From contig OY744519.1 of assembly GCA_963556195.1 (NCBI GenBank), positions 106,296,500 through 106,360,499 of the forward strand: a DNA stretch of 64,000 nt, read 5' to 3'. Below, one piece after another: positions 11,773 through 23,169 of this stretch. Under the pieces are notes generated by a model that saw only the letters and a list, made by a program, of their open reading frames with translations, did no database searches and was not told the DNA's origin. Every line of letters begins with the position of its first letter. The first letter of the stretch is position 1. This stretch comes from Sepiola atlantica. Its lineage: Eukaryota > Mollusca > Cephalopoda > Sepiida > Sepiolidae. The position numbers were made by a program, and so were the translations under genes.

Positions 11773-11775
<3 letters not shown>
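11396..11775. mobile_element. Tc1/mariner-type MITE, copy 1 (380 bp)
   Basis: The element begins CAGGGTGGGCAAAAATAAGG and ends with the reverse complement CCTTATTTTGGCCCACCCTG. The terminal inverted repeats run about 33 bp with one or two mismatches. TA flanks both ends, as expected for Tc1/mariner-family insertion, although the surrounding TA repeat hides the exact duplication. The interior is non-coding (poly(T) near 11458). Copy 2 at 22506-22882 is almost identical, so both moved recently. The mobilising transposase is not in the window. Confidence 0.93.

Positions 11776-11820
<45 letters not shown>
11776..11820. repeat. (TA)n microsatellite
   Basis: TA run at the right end of the MITE; a shorter TA run (11380-11395) flanks the left end, so the MITE split one microsatellite. 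Confidence 0.95.
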
Positions 11821-11821
<1 letters not shown>

Positions 11822-12453
11822 CGCCACCATGTTCGTGTTGAAGACCACCTGTGCAAGTCTGATGGTAAATTCTTCGTAATTGCTTTTAGATATGAGAGTT
11901 TCGTGATACAGTAGATGAAACTGCCATAGCGAAGATGTTATCCTTTATTAGTTCCTTATAATTCGATTAGCAATTTTTAATTATTTCTCCAAACAGTGTA
12001 AGCCACCTCCCGGAGTATATTAATGATTCATTACCTAATTAAGTTTTAAAAAATAATACAAGTGGACGAATTAAAAATAATGGTAAACTAATGAACTTAT
12101 ACAGACATTTTGGGGTCTCTTTCATAAAATATTTTCTAAAAAGTTTATTAGAATGCATATATCATATTCTGTGTGATTAAAAGTTATTTGTGCATATATG
12201 TACAGGGTCTGCTATAAGTAACGATGTAATTCCTTTTGTGTTTAACATTGTTGATACTTCAGCATTTCTTCTATTTCCTGTGTCATTCGATATTAGAAAC
12301 CGCATATTTTTATAGACTCATGAAAATTGATTACCAAATTCAAGCTGACATTGCTCAAGTGGTGTGTAAACTATATGCTGAAAGATTAGTACAATGTGTT
12401 GAGATCCATAAGGAGCAGAAAGATGATAAATAAAAACATCGTGTTTTATATAT

Positions 12454-13013
12454 TATTTGGAGTATCTAAACTACTGTTTTCATCTTTGATATCATTCTCA
12501 CAAGGTTTAGACCGACGTAACCTCCAACCTCCTTTTTGTCAAAGTTTGGCATTTATACGGAATGTTCCACTTCGTAATTCGTAATTGTATCCTCAGTATC
12601 GCCTGGTTTTAAGAGTAAACCTTCAACCTCCAGATGACTTTAACTTTGAGCTGATGATGACTAGCATTTATATTCGTTGCGCCACAGGTCCTTGCGGACG
12701 ATTCTAGTATGGATTTCATGAGTCTTTATACTATTCTTGTTTTAGATGTGTAGTGTAACTACTTATTACTATATATTATTAATTAAGACAACAGGATAGC
12801 ATCTACCCGGTCATGACTGACAGAACGAGAGTTAGCTACCCCCGTGGGTGAAATTAAGTGTTCTGTTTGAAAGTCGGTATAAATTCCCGAGTTCGACAAA
12901 AAGATTTCCGAGTTCGAAAAAACGTAGCTTAAGAAGGTCGGAGGTTACATCGGCCTAAAACTTATGAAAATAACATCAAAGATGAGAAAAGTAACTCGAA
13001 TAATTCAAATAAT
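12454..13013. mobile_element. Foldback-like inverted repeat (arms about 85 bp)
   Basis: Left arm 12454-12540 is the imperfect reverse complement of 12925-13013. The best block pairs GGTTTAGACCGACGTAACCT (12504 on) with its partner around 12940-12960. The interior of about 385 bp has no recognised coding content. The structure fits a non-autonomous DNA transposon or foldback element. Flanking sequence 11880-12453 holds nothing recognised. Confidence 0.72.
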
Positions 13014-13479
13014 AACAATTATTAATCCTCATCTCGAAAATCGTGAAACACCATGTTGTATGTTACAAAACAAATTAAGTGTATTGTTTGGTTGTTGCTA
13101 TATTTCATATTTCTCTCATGTTACATTTGAAATACAATTATATAGTTACTTTTGTCGGGTGCTGTATATATAAGCTGTTTATATAGTTTATTCTTAATTA
13201 AAATTTGAATTTGGATAATCAATAAAAGCCAAAAATGCAAGAAATAACATGATACATATGTAAATAAATAAATATGAAAGTGTGTATTGCAAAACTCCCA
13301 GTGTGTTGTTAGCAATCTAAATGAAAGCGTCTCCTTTCAAGATATTCTCAATTTGTACGAATTATAATTAAGAATTATTCCTTCTGAAATTTCTCTCGGG
13401 TTTCCTTCATGTCAAAATGTGTCGTCGTTCTCTTATTCTTTTTCTGCTTTATGACTCTGCTTTATCGTAACCTTTTTAG

Positions 13480-14330
13480 GTTTGTTGAAGTCTGTTTTCA
13501 TCTGTTACTTCTTCTTCTTTATTTATACATTTTCTTCTTTTTCTTATTTGAGTTCTTTTCCTTCTTTTATTTTTGTTCTTCTTTAACTTTTTCTTTTTTT
13601 CTTCTGCTTAATCGTTTTCTGTGTTCTTCTTTCTTCTTATTCCTCGTTTTCCTTATAGTATTCTTTTTAGTGTTCTTTCTTCTTCATCATTCGATTGTCC
13701 GCTTTTCCTGTTATTATGCTTCATCCTATCATTCATCCTCTTCTTCGTCTTCTTTTATTCCATCTTAGTCTTTCTTTTTTTGTCGTTCTTCGTAGCTTTT
13801 TTTTTATTTCGTCCTGTTCTTGTTATTGCTCCTGTTTTCTTCTGCATCCGCATTTTTTTTTTTACTTTTTGGTCTTTTAATTGTTCTACCCCTTTTTCTT
13901 CTCCTACTTCTTTTTTTCTGTCTTCAACTTCTTATTTTGCTCCGTCTACTGCTGCTGCGTCTTGTTTCTTTTTCGTCTTTTTCTCTTTTCTTTTTGTTCT
14001 TCCCTTTTTTATCCTTCTCTTCCTTTTTAGCCTACCCCCTCTCCCTCTTCACCCCAAACGTCTTCTTCTTCCCAGCCCTGTTCCTCTTACTTGTACTTTT
14101 ACTATTGCTGATTCTTGTTTCTTTTTCGTCTTGTTTTCTTTCGTCTTGTTCTTTTTAATCTTTTTCGTTTACTTCTCTTCTTTCTTCCTATCTCTTTTGA
14201 ATCCTCTTCTCTACAACCTGTTACTCCCCTCTTCCCGCCTAATCTCCCTTCTTTTTTTTCTTCTTATTTTCTATCTTCTTCCGGTAAGTTATCCGTCTCT
14301 CTCTCTCCTATCTCTTCCATAATAGGGTGT
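13480..14330. repeat. Long polypyrimidine (TTC/CTT-rich) tract
   Basis: About 850 bp in which the plus strand is overwhelmingly C and T with few purines. Frames through it give Phe/Leu/Ser-rich open reading of up to 233 codons with no domain, so they are composition artefacts. The extreme strand asymmetry could support triplex DNA. The following 14330-14860 is ordinary AT-rich sequence with nothing recognised. Confidence 0.9.
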
Positions 14331-14937
14331 CTGGTCTCTTTCACTTATTCACCCATTTCCCGACGCCATTATTTCTTACATGGCCAACTCATTCAAATCG
14401 ATTGCCACTTCATTTTCTTGCAATAATATGCCCATCCTTTAATTCAAGTTTTCATTAATATTTAATGTTTATCCCGCTTCCTTCATTCCTCTTAATTTTC
14501 TCTACCTACACTTCGCATCCAATCATTCCTGACATCACATGCCACTGGGCCTTGTCAACATTCGCCGATTCTTACTCATGCCACTCTCTTTGTACTGAGG
14601 TAGTTTACTCATTCACTCATTTGTTACATTATTGTACTTGTTAATTTGTCCGCACTGACAATTCATATTTTTAATATAAGCATGTGTCTATGCTCCAAAA
14701 CGACTCGACAGAATTGTACGATATTTGATAAAGCTTAATTAAGTGTATCATAGGGAAATGTATTTTTTCTAAGGGGTGTTGCGACAATAACTATTACTAA
14801 TAAAGCAATAAACACTAATAGGCTTCAGAAATGTTCATTAAATTTCAACTAAATTTAGAATGGGCTCTTTGATTTATCTTATAAATGTATCTACTAGTGC
14901 CCATACATCTCTTACTGCTGCTACTAAAACTACAACC

Positions 14938-14984
14938 ACCAGCACTACTACTACTACTACTTCTAATTCGACTACTACTACTAT

Positions 14985-15022
<38 letters not shown>
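14938..15022. repeat. (ACT)n trinucleotide microsatellite
   Basis: ACT/ATT trinucleotide repeat with a small interruption near 14965. The 15050-16090 stretch after it has a GA-rich run (15260-15295) and otherwise nothing recognised. Confidence 0.93.
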
Positions 15023-16093
15023 ATAGTTATAATAAACCTCCCTAAGTATTAGAATTGTTACATGCCGTGTCCTTTGAGGTGTGTATAATTATATTATACA
15101 CATTCTTACTGGCACCCCTCGTCGTCATCGCCGTCTCGATCAGCTAACACAGACACATGAGGCTGCTTTCTATTGGAAGATTTATTAGATTTAAGACAAC
15201 GTGACAATATGGGCAGAGATCAGAGACAGATATGCATTAAGTTATTGCACATTATCTCAGAGAAAGAGAAAGAGAGAAAGAGAGAAAGAGAGGACGAGAC
15301 GACGTGGGACGTGAGTTATGCTTACTCACTTTGTTCACCCACCCCTTACATCACAGAGTTTATATTTGCTGTTGAACCGATTTTGTCTATCTTGACTTTC
15401 ATGTAGTCGATACTAATCGCGCAATTTTCTGCGTACGTCGGTAGGGATTCCTTTTCTCTTCTCAAATATCTTTTTCGCAGCCATATTCATGTTTGCTCAT
15501 GAGAAATTGTTTTGGTCTGTCTTATAAATAATCAATATTGCTCTTGTCTTTCATTTTCAATCGTTCGCTTATATTGGTGCCCGTTAGTGTTCACTGCTGT
15601 TGTTTTTTGGCAACGCTAATCAGCTCTTGATTTTTAATAATATATATTTCCCAAAGCTTTTAATTGTGTTGTATACGCAATTTTGAATGCCTATGTTTTC
15701 ACTTCTATATTCTTCCAATTTTACATAGAGCAAGTCTACATCATGCTTCTGGTATAGTTATTAATTTCTTGGTTCTTTGACCTTATTTTCATATTCTCCA
15801 GTTTATGAAATTTATTTTGCAAGTAATACTGTTTACTTGTATATTCGATTAATTAGATGCCTGCTATATGAGTGTTAATTTAAGAAGATTTCTCTTTACA
15901 TTATGTTTTTACTCTGTGCTAATGGATGGCGTCTACTTTGAGAATATATTTTGTTACTGTTACTTCAGGGTTTCCAGAGAAAGTAGCCACTATCATTGTG
16001 AGATGAATTTTAGTGCCTTTAATTCATGTGAATTAAGTAGCATTCCTACACCGCCAATTGTAAAATTGTTTGAGGTTTTCCAGGCAGAGTAAA

Positions 16094-16258
16094 TATGAAA
16101 ACCCACCAGTTACCTGCGTCGAGATGCTTTAGGTAGAATTCATCGAGACGAAGGCGATATTCTAGGATGCAAACCACATCAATGTTGTGTCCTGCAGAAG
16201 AGGCAGTAAACTCTGGAAGTTGGTTGATTAAGCTAATCGTGCGTACATTAAAGGATGA
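16094..16258 (-). pseudogene. LINE endonuclease (EEP) N-terminal fragment
   Basis: The minus strand reads FNVRTISLINQLPEF, then IDVVCILEYRLR, then GNWWVF. These fit the start of an exonuclease-endonuclease-phosphatase domain of a non-LTR retrotransposon ('WNVRTL...QLPEL...IDI.CIQEHR...G.GW'). This endonuclease nicks the target for target-primed reverse transcription. The catalytic 'Q-E' pair has become 'L-E', and the domain stops after about 55 residues, so it is dead. It lies head-to-head with the plus-strand LINE 3' fragment 400 bp away and is a separate insertion remnant or an inverted rearrangement. Confidence 0.72.
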
Positions 16259-16659
16259 AACTTAAGTATAGTTTTTACACTGTAGTAAATGTGATGGCTT
16301 ATGTCTTACAGTTTCAGACTCCGTATTTGGCTTTTCTAATACTGTGGTCCGAGTCGGAACCTCACGCGACGGGCGACGCGGTTTGAGTGTTTAATTTGTG
16401 AATGAGTCATAATAGATTTGTCGATAGCTGTATTTTATCTACGGAAGCCACCCCTATAGACAACGTTGAACGAATAGGCTCCACCATTGACTTAAACTTA
16501 CGAGTTCATCTGCTGGGAGTACACATAAACTAGGCTGTTCCCCTTAGCTTTACCGTAGACATGGTGGGGTTGCTTGCTGAGTCTATGCATTGTAGGAGGA
16601 CACCCCGTGATTCTGTTCAGCACTGCTTATTTCATGTATACGCAGCTTACATCTTTATC

Positions 16660-17222
16660 AAGAGACCGGTGAATTTGAGTTCTCATCTGAACACCACAAA
16701 ATAAGCAAGGCCTTGGCAGGAGTGGATAAGATGAAAACGATCTGGAAGTCAAGTCTTCCTACCAAGATGAAACGTGACGTATTTGAAGTCATTGTCGCAT
16801 CGGTTCTTGTATATAGATTTAACAAGTAACACTTGCATTTTCACCAAAGGATTAGAGAGGAAAATTAATGGTGTATACACCAGAATGCTAAGAGCTGCCC
16901 TTAACATCTCCTGGAGAAAGCATCCCACGAGAGAGCAACTCTTTGGACATCTCCCTCAGATTTAAGCCATGATCAAAGAGAGAAGAACTATATTTGCTGG
17001 GCATTGCTGAAGTGATAACGATAACGATGAAATAATCAACGATGTTCTTTTGTGGATGCTAAAACAAGGATGTTACTCAGTGGGTTGATCGCACGGAACT
17101 GACACCAAACGACTAACAGATGACTCACAATACATCTATAAAGCCCTACAAGGTGTAATGGAATATAAAGCGAGATGGCGTGAGAGAGTCAAGAGAATCT
17201 GTGATACCACCACGACTAGATG
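16660..17222 (+). pseudogene. LINE reverse transcriptase C-terminal fragment
   Basis: Plus-strand sequence encodes KALAGVDKMKTIWKSSL, then RDVFEVIVASVLVYR, then in another frame INGVYTRMLRAALNISWR and QLFGHLPQI. These match the C-terminal part of RTE/jockey-type LINE proteins ('..LK.IW.S.L..K.K..F......SVLLYG...W.L...LEKKLDG.YTRMLR.ALN.SW..H.T...LYG.LP'). At least one frameshift (about 16830) and several stops are present. The reading can be followed to about 17220, close to the usual LINE C-terminus. A U2-derived SINE follows 65 bp downstream. Exact clade assignment would need a database search. Confidence 0.78.
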
Positions 17223-17287
17223 ATGATCACTTTGAGTAGCCCAGGTATTTCTAATTGTTGGGTTCTTTACATTATTTTCCTATTAGT

Positions 17288-17637
17288 CAGTGGGGTATTG
17301 ATATACTCCTCTCCAAGAGTTAGGCACAAGGCCAATTTTTATCTTACTCCCACAAGTAAGATGTAACCCACGGTCGGGTCGGGAAAGTGGGGTTTAAAAA
17401 TTGCCCCGTCAGAATTCCCAGGTAGGGACGCTTAAGGCAGTAAGCAATAAACTTACTCCTCCCCAAAGAGGGGAGGCAAAGCCTGGGAAGGTGGACCTCC
17501 CAGAACTGCACAGGACAGACCCATTGACCGGCGTAAATCAAGACCCGAAGGCCAAGACAACACCAGTACGGGGTGCAGTATCCATCGGAACAGATACTAC
17601 ACTTTAATCTTAGCCATAGTCAATGGAGTAGATATAT
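17288..17637 (-). mobile_element. U2-snRNA-derived SINE, monomer
   Basis: Reading the minus strand, the 5' end is U2-snRNA-like. The plus strand at 17587-17617 has GATACTACACTTTAATCT then TAGCC, the complement of U2 nucleotides about 18-48 that include the branch-site-recognition segment. The rest (about 300 bp) is not U2 and is shared with 19.9, 21.9 and 29.2-29.96 kb. Imperfect direct repeats AGTCAGTGGGGTA (17285) and AGTCAATGGAGTA (17619) flank it and look like a target-site duplication. It was probably mobilised by LINE machinery. The open frames on either strand here are incidental. Confidence 0.8.
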
Positions 17638-18560
17638 CCATTAAGTTATTGTTAGTTTTTCCTTTTCCTTAAATGTTATGCATACTATTTATCCTGAATT
17701 CAATTCCTATATATTCTGACTAAATATTCGAATTGTACTTATTCGGGCTTCTAGCTCCTTCTTAATGTTGCTAGTTCCTTTTTGTGTTACGCGTGACATC
17801 ATACGTATAAATAACCGGAGTCGGGCTGAAAAAAATATCTGGAAAATACCTCTCTGTCAGTTGCGTTTTTATATGGTATTTCAAACATATTTAAGCATCA
17901 AATTATCCATGTGTTGGTGATCGTATCACATGGCTTCTTGTAATTGATCCACGTCGAGAGTACGTTTTCTTTCCTTTTTACTTCCTTCAGTACATGTTGG
18001 TTGCTATATAGTAGATCATTTGTCTCCCTTGTCGCTTTATTGCATCTTTCTGATTCTTTGTTTAGGAGACCGTAGCTATAAAGTGAGTATTAGATCTCTT
18101 TGCAAAGATCTTCTGTAAATACTTTCCATCGGTGTGGAAGGCAGGTTATCGGCATGCGATTTTTTTAGGGGGGATTATATATTTCTCGCTGTCATTTTTG
18201 GCTTAACGTCATGTACATTTTAGGTTATGTTTAAATATTAAACAAATGCTGATGAAATCATTTTATCAGTAACGTATAAATATTCAAATAATATTTCTGT
18301 TAGTCAGTATCATTATTATTCTTGTTTTGTCTCTCTTTTATTATATTGTTTTCACATCATTATTTTACCGATTGTATTTTATTTATACTCTTTATTTTTA
18401 CTTATTCCTATCATCAATTTTCCTTCCTTTCGTGTTACTTCATACCCGCGGGTTTCATTCTGCAACATTATCCTATGATAAAACGCATCTGTCTTATCAA
18501 CACAAATTGTGTTTTATCTTACCCCATATTTCACCCGTTCATCTTTTACATAATCCTTCA

Positions 18561-18784
18561 TCCTTTCTCATCTTCATCACTTAAACCTTCTTGTCATCTT
18601 CATCCTTTCTCCTCTCCATCAAATTATTTCTTTATTCTCTTACATTTCTTCTTATATCCACCACATACTGCTTCCTTTCTCATCTTCATCACTTAAACCT
18701 TCTTGTCATCTTCATCCTTTCTCCTCTCCATCAAATTATTTCTTTATTCTCTTCCATTTCTTCTTATATCCACCACATACTGCT
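18561..18784 (+). repeat. Tandem duplication, 2 x 112 bp
   Basis: 18561-18672 and 18673-18784 are identical apart from about one base (ACATTTC versus CCATTTC). The unit is pyrimidine-rich. It is a recent slippage or unequal-exchange duplication. Confidence 0.95.
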
Positions 18785-18976
18785 TCAGTAAAAACTATTG
18801 TTCACCCCAAACAAGCATTATTTAAATTAAAGCGTAATGGGCTATTGTGATAGAGGCAGAGTTTATAGCGGTAATCTTGGTGGGGAGTACGGCAGCAAAA
18901 TATATGTTTACATTACATTTAAATTTATACATGCTTGTACGGTCGAGGAAACAGAGAGCTAAGAGGGATTAATAAA

Positions 18977-19034
<58 letters not shown>
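18977..19034. repeat. (TA)n microsatellite
   Basis: Near-pure TA repeat, about 57 bp. Confidence 0.95.
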
Positions 19035-19038
<4 letters not shown>

Positions 19039-19444
19039 GTAAAAATAAAAATGGAATAAAGAATAAACAATTCAACAACTAACAAAAATAAACTAAAAAA
19101 AAACTCTAAAGACACTGGTGTATTGGTCTCTCTTTCTTCTTCTTCCTCTTCTTCATCTTCTTTTTCTTTCTCTTTTTATAACATTCCTCGCGTCCTTACT
19201 CCCTTCTTGTTGTTCTCTGCACGTGACATTTTCTTCCAATCGCATTCTTTGTATAAATTTGAAAACTTTTCCGTTTTGAAAAAAAGTTTACCAACCGATC
19301 GAAAATGGCCGTATTTTAACGACCGAAATATTTCGGCAGAACTAGACAACATGAGTTTTTGAGTTTATTTTTGTTCGTTGTTGAATTGCTTATTCTTTAT
19401 TCCATTTTTATTTTTACATATTGTCTGAAACATTGTTTCTTTTT

Positions 19445-19448
<4 letters not shown>

Positions 19449-19504
<56 letters not shown>
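19449..19504. repeat. (TA)n microsatellite
   Basis: Pure TA repeat, about 55 bp. Flanks of the 18977 and 19449 runs share an inverted segment: AAAATAAAAATGGAATAAAG near 19041 has its complement near 19395. Confidence 0.94.
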
Positions 19505-19510
<6 letters not shown>

Positions 19511-19757
19511 TGGTGTTCGTGTTTAAAAAGCATTGTTTTTACGGTAGTATGAATTATTAAAAATAAGAACGCCATACAATGCATTTTAAATTTATTAATT
19601 TTTTTTTCAATTATATTTTCAATTAAATTTTCGAAGATATACTTCATCATCAAAATTTAAAAAAAAAGATATATAAAATACTTTCCTTTTTTTTTCTTTT
19701 TTTTCTCATATATATTTAAGAGCGTAATATTTTCTGTAATCTTGAGCAATTATCTTC

Positions 19758-19759
<2 letters not shown>

Positions 19760-19803
<44 letters not shown>
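19760..19803. repeat. (TA)n microsatellite
   Basis: Pure TA repeat just left of a U2-SINE copy. Confidence 0.95.
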
Positions 19804-19805
<2 letters not shown>

Positions 19806-19879
19806 AGACAAACCGTCTCGATCTGGGATATCTAATATACTATTGAAACTGTGGATCTTGCATATTATCTTCTTTTCTT

Positions 19880-20205
19880 TTCTTATCTCCCTTCCACAGC
19901 GGTAAGATGTGATAAAAGGTCGGAAAGTGAAATTGAAAAGCCAGCGCCCTAGAAGTTGAGCACTTTGGTCTGCAAAAAATGCTAAGGCAGCCATGTCAAT
20001 ATTCTCCGGTAGGGGCGCCCCTGGCGATTAGCAACAAACTTACTCCCGTTCTCAAAGGGTGAGAAGTTAAATGCTGGGAAGATGGACCTCCTAGGCCCAC
20101 ACAGAATCAAGGCCCGAAAACCAAGACCGTACCGGTCTAAGGAGTGTAGCATACATTAAAATAGATACTACACTTCAATCTCAACTAAAAGGCTGAGAAA
20201 GATTT
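19880..20205 (-). mobile_element. U2-snRNA-derived SINE, diverged copy
   Basis: Shares blocks with the 29.6-29.96 kb copy in order: a TAAGATGTGATAAAAGGTCG block, GAAAAGCCAGCGCCC, GGTAGGGGCGCC, CAAACTTACTCC, GGACCTCCTAG, and a U2-like end (plus strand GATACTACACTTCAATCTCA, 20165 on). It is more diverged than the other copies, so it is older. Confidence 0.75.
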
Positions 20206-20354
20206 TACAGTGCACACTGGTGGCGTCACAAAGAGAAATTACATCATAAAGCTACCATGCATAGTTCATGACGATATTCATTTTCAAGAATATATAACTC
20301 ATTTTTTGCTACATGATCTACATAAAATGGAAAATTGTATTCTCACGAAAAACT

Positions 20355-20730
20355 TAACCGGGAAAGACAATGGAAATGTTTCCTAATCTCTAACTACAAC
20401 TCTAAAGGGTCTATGAGGGAATAACCTACTTAAAACTTCAAATATATCGTATTTTTATAAAATTTAAATCGTATGTATAAAATATTTTCGGAAGAAAATG
20501 GAAGTGGTCTCAAATCTCTTAGTGCCTTCTTAACCCAAGAAGCTCTGGAGGCCGCATCTCCTTAAAAACTTCAAATATATCCTATTTTTATGACATTTTT
20601 ACCATATTTATACAATTATAAAATAGAAGTAGTCCTGGATGTCTATATTATCCTCTATATGTCTAATATCTACGTTCAAATACGTATATTTAATTTTAAT
20701 GAAATTTTAACCTTATGTACAAGACATTAA
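20355..20730. repeat. Degenerate minisatellite, about 135-bp units, nearly 3 copies
   Basis: The phrase AAAACTTCAAATATAT followed by CCTATTTTTAT or CGTATTTTTAT recurs at about 20431 and 20564. A weaker third copy starts near 20670. Each is followed by a TAAAATA...GGAAGTGGTC or TAGAAGTAGTCC block. Confidence 0.65.
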
Positions 20731-21271
20731 TTCAACATTTTAGTTTCTCCTGACTATATTAGGATGCGAAACGAGAGGAGGCGCAGCACAAACAAAGAAA
20801 GTAATATAATGTCATGAGCATAGTTAAAAAGTATATAGTAGTGATAATTATTCAACCACAAGCAACGTCATGTCTTCCTGTTAGTAATATATAAAACAAA
20901 TACTGATCGGAGGAGCCACGCGTGAATTAGTTTTCCATGAAATTCTTATTAATTTCTGATATCAATTTTTGGCCTGCCATTTTTTCTATATAACCGCCTT
21001 ATCTCTCGCTCCATCTCTCAGTTTCTCTAATTATCACATTACCCCTATCGTATATTAAATTCTAATGTTAGCTACCCTCTGTACAAAATATCTAATTTTT
21101 CTCTTTAATCGTCATAACATTTTAACTTACCATATCTATAAGGCATGATGATGTTGACACACCGGTCCTCGTTAGACTACAGACGGGTGATCAGTTCAGA
21201 ACACCAAGCGTTTTATGTGGGAGGAAGGAAGGACGGAAAAAATGCGACACTGAAGATAGCTCTAGTAAGTA

Positions 21272-21718
21272 CTAGTGATGGGACGATTCACATATTTTCC
21301 CCCCTGCCGATGCAATCACCGATTCTGTTCTAAATGTCCGATTCCGATACAATTACCAATTCCGATACAATTCCTGATTTCAAATCTTTTTTAAAAATTT
21401 AAATATTCATGTATAGAGTTGTTTTTTGTTGATTTTTAATTTTCGGATTACCGTAAAAACCCATGTAATGTGTGCATATATTTTCGCAAACGTAAACATG
21501 CATTTGTTCAAGGTGATTTATAGAATTTAATTTTAAAATCAATATATAATTACTATTTTATCATTCGTACCATTAACGGGAAAATAAGTGTTAAATAAAG
21601 AAAAAAAGAAAAAGAAAATAATCGTTTTTAGCATCGGAAAATAGATACACATTTTTCCGATTCCGATACCCAAAAAAGTTCCGATTTTTTGTCTTCTGAT
21701 TAATCGTATCAACATTAG
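21272..21718. mobile_element. hAT-like MITE
   Basis: The left end reads CTAGTGATGGGACGATTC and the right end, reverse-complemented, reads CTAATGTTGATACGATTA: an imperfect terminal inverted repeat of about 17 bp. Both ends carry 'CCGATTCCGATAC' sub-repeats. These ends resemble hAT-type non-autonomous elements from many animals. I could not confirm the 8-bp target duplication. The interior is AT-rich and non-coding. Confidence 0.5.
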
Positions 21719-21884
21719 TGACTACTTCTGTATAACCTGCTAATTTACACATGTGTATACAAACCTGAAAATCGACTCCTAGGTGGAAGTCTGGTTCTAA
21801 ATAATGTGGGGAAGCTCTTTAAAGAGAAGATGCAATCAAGTTGTTATATATTTTTTCATGATACCAAAGTTTGTTTTCCTTTTT

Positions 21885-22108
21885 TAGCTTCTTCTATTTA
21901 CCTCCTCACACAACAGGAATGTGTGACTCAAGGTAGGAAGGTGATAATTGAAAAATCGGCGTACAAGAGGTAGTTCACTCTGGCCTACAAAAAACGCCTT
22001 AGCAGCCCCGTCGGCATTCCCCGTAACGCTCGCCTTAGGTGTGTAGCAATAAAAAACCCTTTCTTAAAGCGCGAAAAAGTAAAGCCTAGAAGGGATAACC
22101 GCCTAATA
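21885..22108 (-). mobile_element. U2-derived SINE body, lacking the U2 head
   Basis: Matches the non-U2 body of the family (TGTGACTCAAGG, TTCACTCTGGCC, CAGCCCCGTCGGCATTCCCC, AGTAAAGCCTAGAAGG), but the region that should carry the U2 head is missing. On the minus strand this is a 5' truncation, as expected of LINE-driven copies. Confidence 0.65.
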
Positions 22109-22460
22109 TCTGTCTTTTTCTCTCTCTCTTCTTCTACTGAACCGTCTTTTTTAGTCTCTTCACATATTTAAAAAGTAACTTTCTGAACAAAAAATAATGA
22201 GATTTGGCATCAAATTGTCACTAACACTATTGGTAAAGTGTAATTAGATTTAAAAAAGCAATAATTTGATTCGACTTCTCAAAGAGAATCCTTAGAATTC
22301 TCCAATTTGGAATTGAGCGGCTTAAAGAATTTGACTGAAGGCGGATAATTAAATCAGTTAAAGACAAAGTTGGGAATTTTATCTAAACATCTCCGTCTTT
22401 TATTTATATTTTAGTTAACATACATTTTGAACGTAAAGTTAGACTCTCTCTCTCTCTCAT

Positions 22461-22461
<1 letters not shown>

Positions 22462-22505
<44 letters not shown>
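22462..22505. repeat. (CT)n-(TA)n microsatellite left of MITE copy 2
   Basis: A CT run (22445-22459) then a TA run ending exactly at the MITE. The same CT-then-TA arrangement precedes MITE copy 1. Confidence 0.94.
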
Positions 22506-22508
<3 letters not shown>

Positions 22509-22882
22509 GGTGGGCAAAAATAAGGGTCCTATTTTTAAAAATTCATAACTTTTTTATTTATTGATTTTTTTTTTTTTTTAGAATAAGTAAAGGACCCCTT
22601 CCGAAGCAAGCATGAGCCGTATTAGCCCTAAGGAACGTACCCTCATTTAGAAAACATTATTTTTGCTTAAAAAACTCAAAACAGTGTAAAAAACAATACT
22701 TTAGTTTTTGTAAGTTTTAAGAAGTGTTTTTCGGCTAAAATTTGTTTTGTTTATTTCAAAAAATCTCGGAAGGGTCAGTCTACACACATAAAGTTTGGTG
22801 AGTTTAACTTTTATTTTGTGGAAGTTATTCAAATTAAAGTTATTCAAATTTAAAGATAGGACCCTTATTTTGGCCCACCCTG
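22506..22882. mobile_element. Tc1/mariner-type MITE, copy 2 (377 bp)
   Basis: Same ends as copy 1 (CAGGGTGGGC ... GCCCACCCTG) with TA on both sides. It differs from copy 1 by only a handful of substitutions and small indels (for example GGATCAG versus GGGTCAG, and a 2-base CA indel). A frame crossing its right end is not a gene. Confidence 0.93.
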
Positions 22883-22884
22883 TA

Positions 22885-22960
<76 letters not shown>
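22883..22960. repeat. (TA)n microsatellite right of MITE copy 2
   Basis: TA run with one TATG, then a GA-rich run (22961-22993). Confidence 0.95.
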
Positions 22961-22961
<1 letters not shown>

Positions 22962-23050
22962 CGCGAGAGAGAAAGAGAGATAGAAAGAGAGGAATATTTG
23001 AGAATGGTCAGGTACGGTCGAAATAAATTTATTATCTCGCATGTTTGAGT

Positions 23051-23055
<5 letters not shown>

Positions 23056-23119
<64 letters not shown>

Positions 23120-23120
23120 A

Positions 23121-23169
<49 letters not shown>

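Noticed and set aside
12650..12680. CTGATGA at 12650 as another hammerhead
   Set aside because: No helix II or GAAA strand follows at the required distance; the same holds for CTGATGA at 61970.
13621..14322. A 233-codon Phe/Leu/Ser-rich frame resembling a membrane protein
   Set aside because: It is a by-product of the pyrimidine tract: TTC, CTT and TCT codons only, with overlapping frames of similar quality and no conserved motif.
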